Shown here piece after piece: positions 61,670 through 64,000 of a DNA stretch of 64,000 nucleotides; the first letter of the stretch is position 1, and each line of letters opens with the position of its first letter. The position numbers were made by a program, and so were the translations under genes. Source of the DNA: Pseudochryseolinea flava (lineage in GTDB: Bacteria; Bacteroidota; Bacteroidia; Cytophagales; Cyclobacteriaceae); contig NZ_QMFY01000013.1 of assembly GCF_003286915.1 (NCBI RefSeq), positions 62,001 to 126,000 on the forward strand. Direction: 5' to 3'. Below the pieces are notes generated by a model. That model was not told the origin of the DNA. It saw only the letters and a program-made list of their open reading frames with translations, and made no database searches.

Positions 61670-62619
61670 TGCCGCCATTGGTCTCAGTGATTTGTTTATG
61701 TTTTAATCATGAGCGTTTCGTTCGTGAAGCGTTGCGTTCTGTATTCCAACAGACGTATCCCAACATACAAATTATTATCGTTGACGATGCCAGCACAGAT
61801 CAAAGTATGGATGTGATACGCAACGTTGTGGGAAGCAACGCGGATGTGCAAATCGTATCTCTTGATCGTAACATCGGGAACTGCGCTGCTTTTAATCGAG
61901 GCCTAGCATTAGCAAGAGGTAAATATATAATTGATTTTGCAACGGACGATGTGATGCATTTTGATCGCATTGCTCACCAAGTGGCGTTCTTCGAATCACA
62001 CGACGATTCGTGGGGCGTTAATTTCACCGACGCTACTTATATCGATCCTGATGGAAAGTTTATCCGGGATCATTTCGATTACCTACTCGAAAAGAAATTG
62101 CTTATGGCCGTTCCTGAAGGCGACGTCTACACGACGGTGTTGAGCACTTATTTTATTCCGTCGCCGACAATGATGATTCGTAAATCGGTGCTCGATGAAC
62201 TGAACGGATATGATGAATCACTTGCCTACGAAGACTTTGATTTCTGGGTGCGTGCATCCAGAAATTATAAATTCAGTTTTTTAAATGAACGGTCTACCCT
62301 CATTCGACGAAAACATGGGTCTATGTCCGACGGTTGGTATATGCCTGGTGATCGTCAACTCCATTCGACGTACTTGATTTGTAAAAAGGCCGTGGCATTA
62401 AATAGAACGCAGCAAGATCGTGACGCACTCTTGAAACGTCTCCGTTATGAATTACGGCAGTCGGTGTTTTCTGAGAATCATACAGAAGCAGGTCATTTCT
62501 TCGCGCTCATAAAGGAGATGGGTGCTGCTTCTACAACGGACCGGCTACTGCATTTTATCAATGGACTTCACCTTCCGTTGTCGCGTTTACGTAGCTTATA
62601 TCAAAAGATCCGCTATTAA
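61669..62619 (+). CDS. Family 2 glycosyltransferase
   Basis: 316 residues. GT-A fold: 'VSVICLCFNHERFVREALRS' and 'VFQQTYPNIQIIIVDDASTD' at the N-terminus, the metal-binding acids in 'YIIDFATDDVMHFDRI', and the acceptor region 'DESLAYEDFDFWVRASRNYK' with ED as the usual base position. No membrane helix. It probably transfers a sugar to a surface or lipid-linked acceptor. It overlaps the acetyltransferase-like gene by one base, so the two are co-translated. Confidence 0.92.
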   Translation: MPPLVSVICLCFNHERFVREALRSVFQQTYPNIQIIIVDDASTDQSMDVIRNVVGSNADVQIVSLDRNIGNCAAFNRGLALARGKYIIDFATDDVMHFDRIAHQVAFFESHDDSWGVNFTDATYIDPDGKFIRDHFDYLLEKKLLMAVPEGDVYTTVLSTYFIPSPTMMIRKSVLDELNGYDESLAYEDFDFWVRASRNYKFSFLNERSTLIRRKHGSMSDGWYMPGDRQLHSTYLICKKAVALNRTQQDRDALLKRLRYELRQSVFSENHTEAGHFFALIKEMGAASTTDRLLHFINGLHLPLSRLRSLYQKIRY

Positions 62620-62623
62620 ATTA

Positions 62624-63430
62624 TCAATGTTCCCATAGTCGAATTTCGAGCGAGATTCGCGTACGGTCTGCTTGCAAATTGACGGCGCCGCCATGAATCA
62701 GATAAGGAGAAAAGATAAGCACTTCATTGAGTTGTGGATCAGGCCTGACAACATCAAAGTTGCCATCAATGGCGGTAACTGCGGGAACATTAAATTTCAT
62801 ACCATTCATGATTGCGCCACCGATGGTGCGTTCGATCTTCGACTCTGACCAGTGATGACTGCCGGGGACAATGATCAACGATGATTTTTCATTACTCCCC
62901 GCAATCGGAATGTATAGGTTGATACAATTATCATAGTCTTCCAACCAAATGTCACGGTGTAATGGATTATTGTCGGTGCTATTGGGTCTGACTACTCGGA
63001 AATGAAATATAGATTGATTATCGAATGGATTTCTAACACGAAGTTTTTTGCCGACAACTTCAGAAACGCGAGTTTCCAGAAACGCGATTGGCACAGGAAA
63101 ATCAGAAACCTCTATTAACTTCGTATGCTCCACAGCAGCAAGGTGCGATGTAAAGTCTTGCACGAGCGTATGATACTGGTCTAATACAAAGTTGTCGGGA
63201 ATAACGATGCCGGCTTTACGCCAACAGCGTTGCAATAAAGATCGACATGCTGCTTGAAATATATCCGCTAATGGTGCATCAAAGAGCTTCTCGATCGTGT
63301 AACCTGACGACGCCATCGCCGTGTTATTGGTCAAGTCGTTTGCATGATGAAGTAACACAACGTTATCACCCCATTGTCGTGCATTTTCAGGTTGATACGA
63401 AATCGTCCTATCATTCACACAATATTCCAT
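62624..63430 (-). CDS. Phytanoyl-CoA dioxygenase-family (Fe/2-oxoglutarate) protein
   Basis: 268 residues. The facial triad appears as His and Asp in 'NPLHRDIWLED' and the distal His in 'YLIHGGAVNL'; Arg in 'RTRISLEIRLWE' would bind 2-oxoglutarate. 'CINLYIPIAGSNEKSSLIIV' and 'PGSHHWSES' match the PhyH double-stranded beta helix. Such enzymes hydroxylate lipids, sugars or natural-product intermediates. The start is directly after the rsgA stop (0-base gap). It converges with the glycosyltransferase, with 4 bases between the stops. Confidence 0.85.
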   Translation of the reverse strand: MEYCVNDRTISYQPENARQWGDNVVLLHHANDLTNNTAMASSGYTIEKLFDAPLADIFQAACRSLLQRCWRKAGIVIPDNFVLDQYHTLVQDFTSHLAAVEHTKLIEVSDFPVPIAFLETRVSEVVGKKLRVRNPFDNQSIFHFRVVRPNSTDNNPLHRDIWLEDYDNCINLYIPIAGSNEKSSLIIVPGSHHWSESKIERTIGGAIMNGMKFNVPAVTAIDGNFDVVRPDPQLNEVLIFSPYLIHGGAVNLQADRTRISLEIRLWEH

Positions 63431-64000
63431 CTACTTTCTATTATCGTCGTTGTCAATCATGCTTAAGTAACTTTCATAACGTTCCAAAGCTATGACGCCA
63501 TTTTTCACCGCCTCTACAACGGCGCATTTAGGTTCTTTGATATGAATGCAGCGCGAACCAAATTTGCAGTCCAATCGTACATCACGCATCTCTGGGAAGT
63601 AGTCCGAAAGTTCTTGATCAGTCATGTCTACAAGACCCCATTCCTTTACACCAGGTGTGTCAATCACAAACGTTTCTTCTGCAATCTTAAACATTTCCGC
63701 GAATGTTGTCGTATGCGTTCCTTTGGAAGAGAAGTCGGAGATGTCGCCTACCGTTTGTGTGATCGCAGGAGAAATCTTGTTGAGCAAGGTGGACTTACCG
63801 ACGCCAGAATGGCCGGCGACAAGCGTAATCTTGTTGGTAAGCAACTTTTGTATTTCCGATAGATCGTCCTGCTTTGCGGAAATGGAAAAACAAGTAACAC
63901 CGATGTTACGATAACGTGCCATTAACGAATCAACATAGTCACGCGACTCATCATCCAATAAATCGCGTTTGTTAAAAACGATTACTTGCGGAATACGAAA
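63431..64000 (-). CDS. rsgA: Ribosome small-subunit GTPase RsgA, C-terminal part
   Basis: The frame continues past the right edge of the window. Circularly permuted GTPase: G4 'NKRDL' lies near the edge, then G1 'GHSGVGKSTLLN' and G3 'DTPGVKEWGL'. The C-terminal zinc knuckle is in 'CKFGSRCIHIKEPKCAV' (C, C, H, C). RsgA checks 30S subunit maturation. The N-terminal OB domain lies outside. About 189 residues are visible. It abuts the PhyH gene. Confidence 0.95.
   Translation of the reverse strand, partial: FRIPQVIVFNKRDLLDDESRDYVDSLMARYRNIGVTCFSISAKQDDLSEIQKLLTNKITLVAGHSGVGKSTLLNKISPAITQTVGDISDFSSKGTHTTTFAEMFKIAEETFVIDTPGVKEWGLVDMTDQELSDYFPEMRDVRLDCKFGSRCIHIKEPKCAVVEAVKNGVIALERYESYLSMIDNDDNRK

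Overview
The window comes from a Bacteroidota chromosome, most likely a Cytophagales-like environmental polysaccharide degrader. The evidence is a C-terminal type IX secretion (T9SS) sorting domain, a short NuoG, a Nudix-type AraR regulator, a GIN-domain (DUF2807) protein, a TonB-ExbB-ExbD-ExbD cluster with a PstS-like lipoprotein, TPR-HTH regulators, and TAnnTTTG promoter boxes. The species cannot be named from sequence alone. No rRNA, tRNA, CRISPR array, prophage or classical insertion sequence was found.

Layout. 1-3.5 kb: the end of a LacI-type regulator, a GH67 alpha-glucuronidase and an SDR dehydrogenase (glucuronoxylan side-chain use). 3.5-17.1 kb (minus strand): a complete 14-gene respiratory complex I operon, nuoA to nuoN, interrupted between nuoF and nuoG by a four-helix-bundle (23S rRNA IVS-type) gene enclosed by inverted heptamer arrays. 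17.6-24.6 kb (minus): two proton-motive-force transducing modules, ExbB/ExbD and then ExbB/ExbD/ExbD/TonB/small membrane protein/PstS-like lipoprotein/TPR protein. 24.7-26.7 kb: DedA, a small exported protein and an outer-membrane beta-barrel. 26.7-30.4 kb (plus): prfB with its programmed +1 frameshift, an MFS transporter, a YhhN protein and a HAD phosphatase.

30.5-43.8 kb (plus) is an L-arabinose/arabinan locus. araB, araD, a GH127 beta-L-arabinofuranosidase, araA, a sodium/sugar symporter and the Nudix regulator araR end at a strong terminator. Two GH51 arabinofuranosidases and a GH43 endo-arabinanase follow. Palindromic ACACTTAT/ATAAGTGT-type sites lie in front of both transcription units. 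Exported enzymes would release arabinose, the symporter would import it, and AraA-AraB-AraD would convert it to D-xylulose 5-phosphate.

43.8-64 kb is mixed: MgtC, a GIN protein, YigZ, an operon of LiaF-like protein/DUF4288/LytS-type kinase/LytTR regulator/TetA-like exporter, a DUF559 nuclease gene bordered by palindromic GC-rich repeats, a DEDDy exonuclease, an APC permease, a T9SS-exported protein with a broken 5' end, a saccharopine dehydrogenase-like protein, a globin, a TPR-HTH regulator, a run of hotdog/Mpo1-like/GNAT/GT2/PhyH genes, and the 3' part of rsgA.

The most unusual non-genic signal is a family of period-7 repeat arrays at six intergenic places. Two of them, in opposite orientation, bracket the four-helix-bundle gene inside the nuo operon. 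The only gene-free stretch over 300 bases is 17076-17586.
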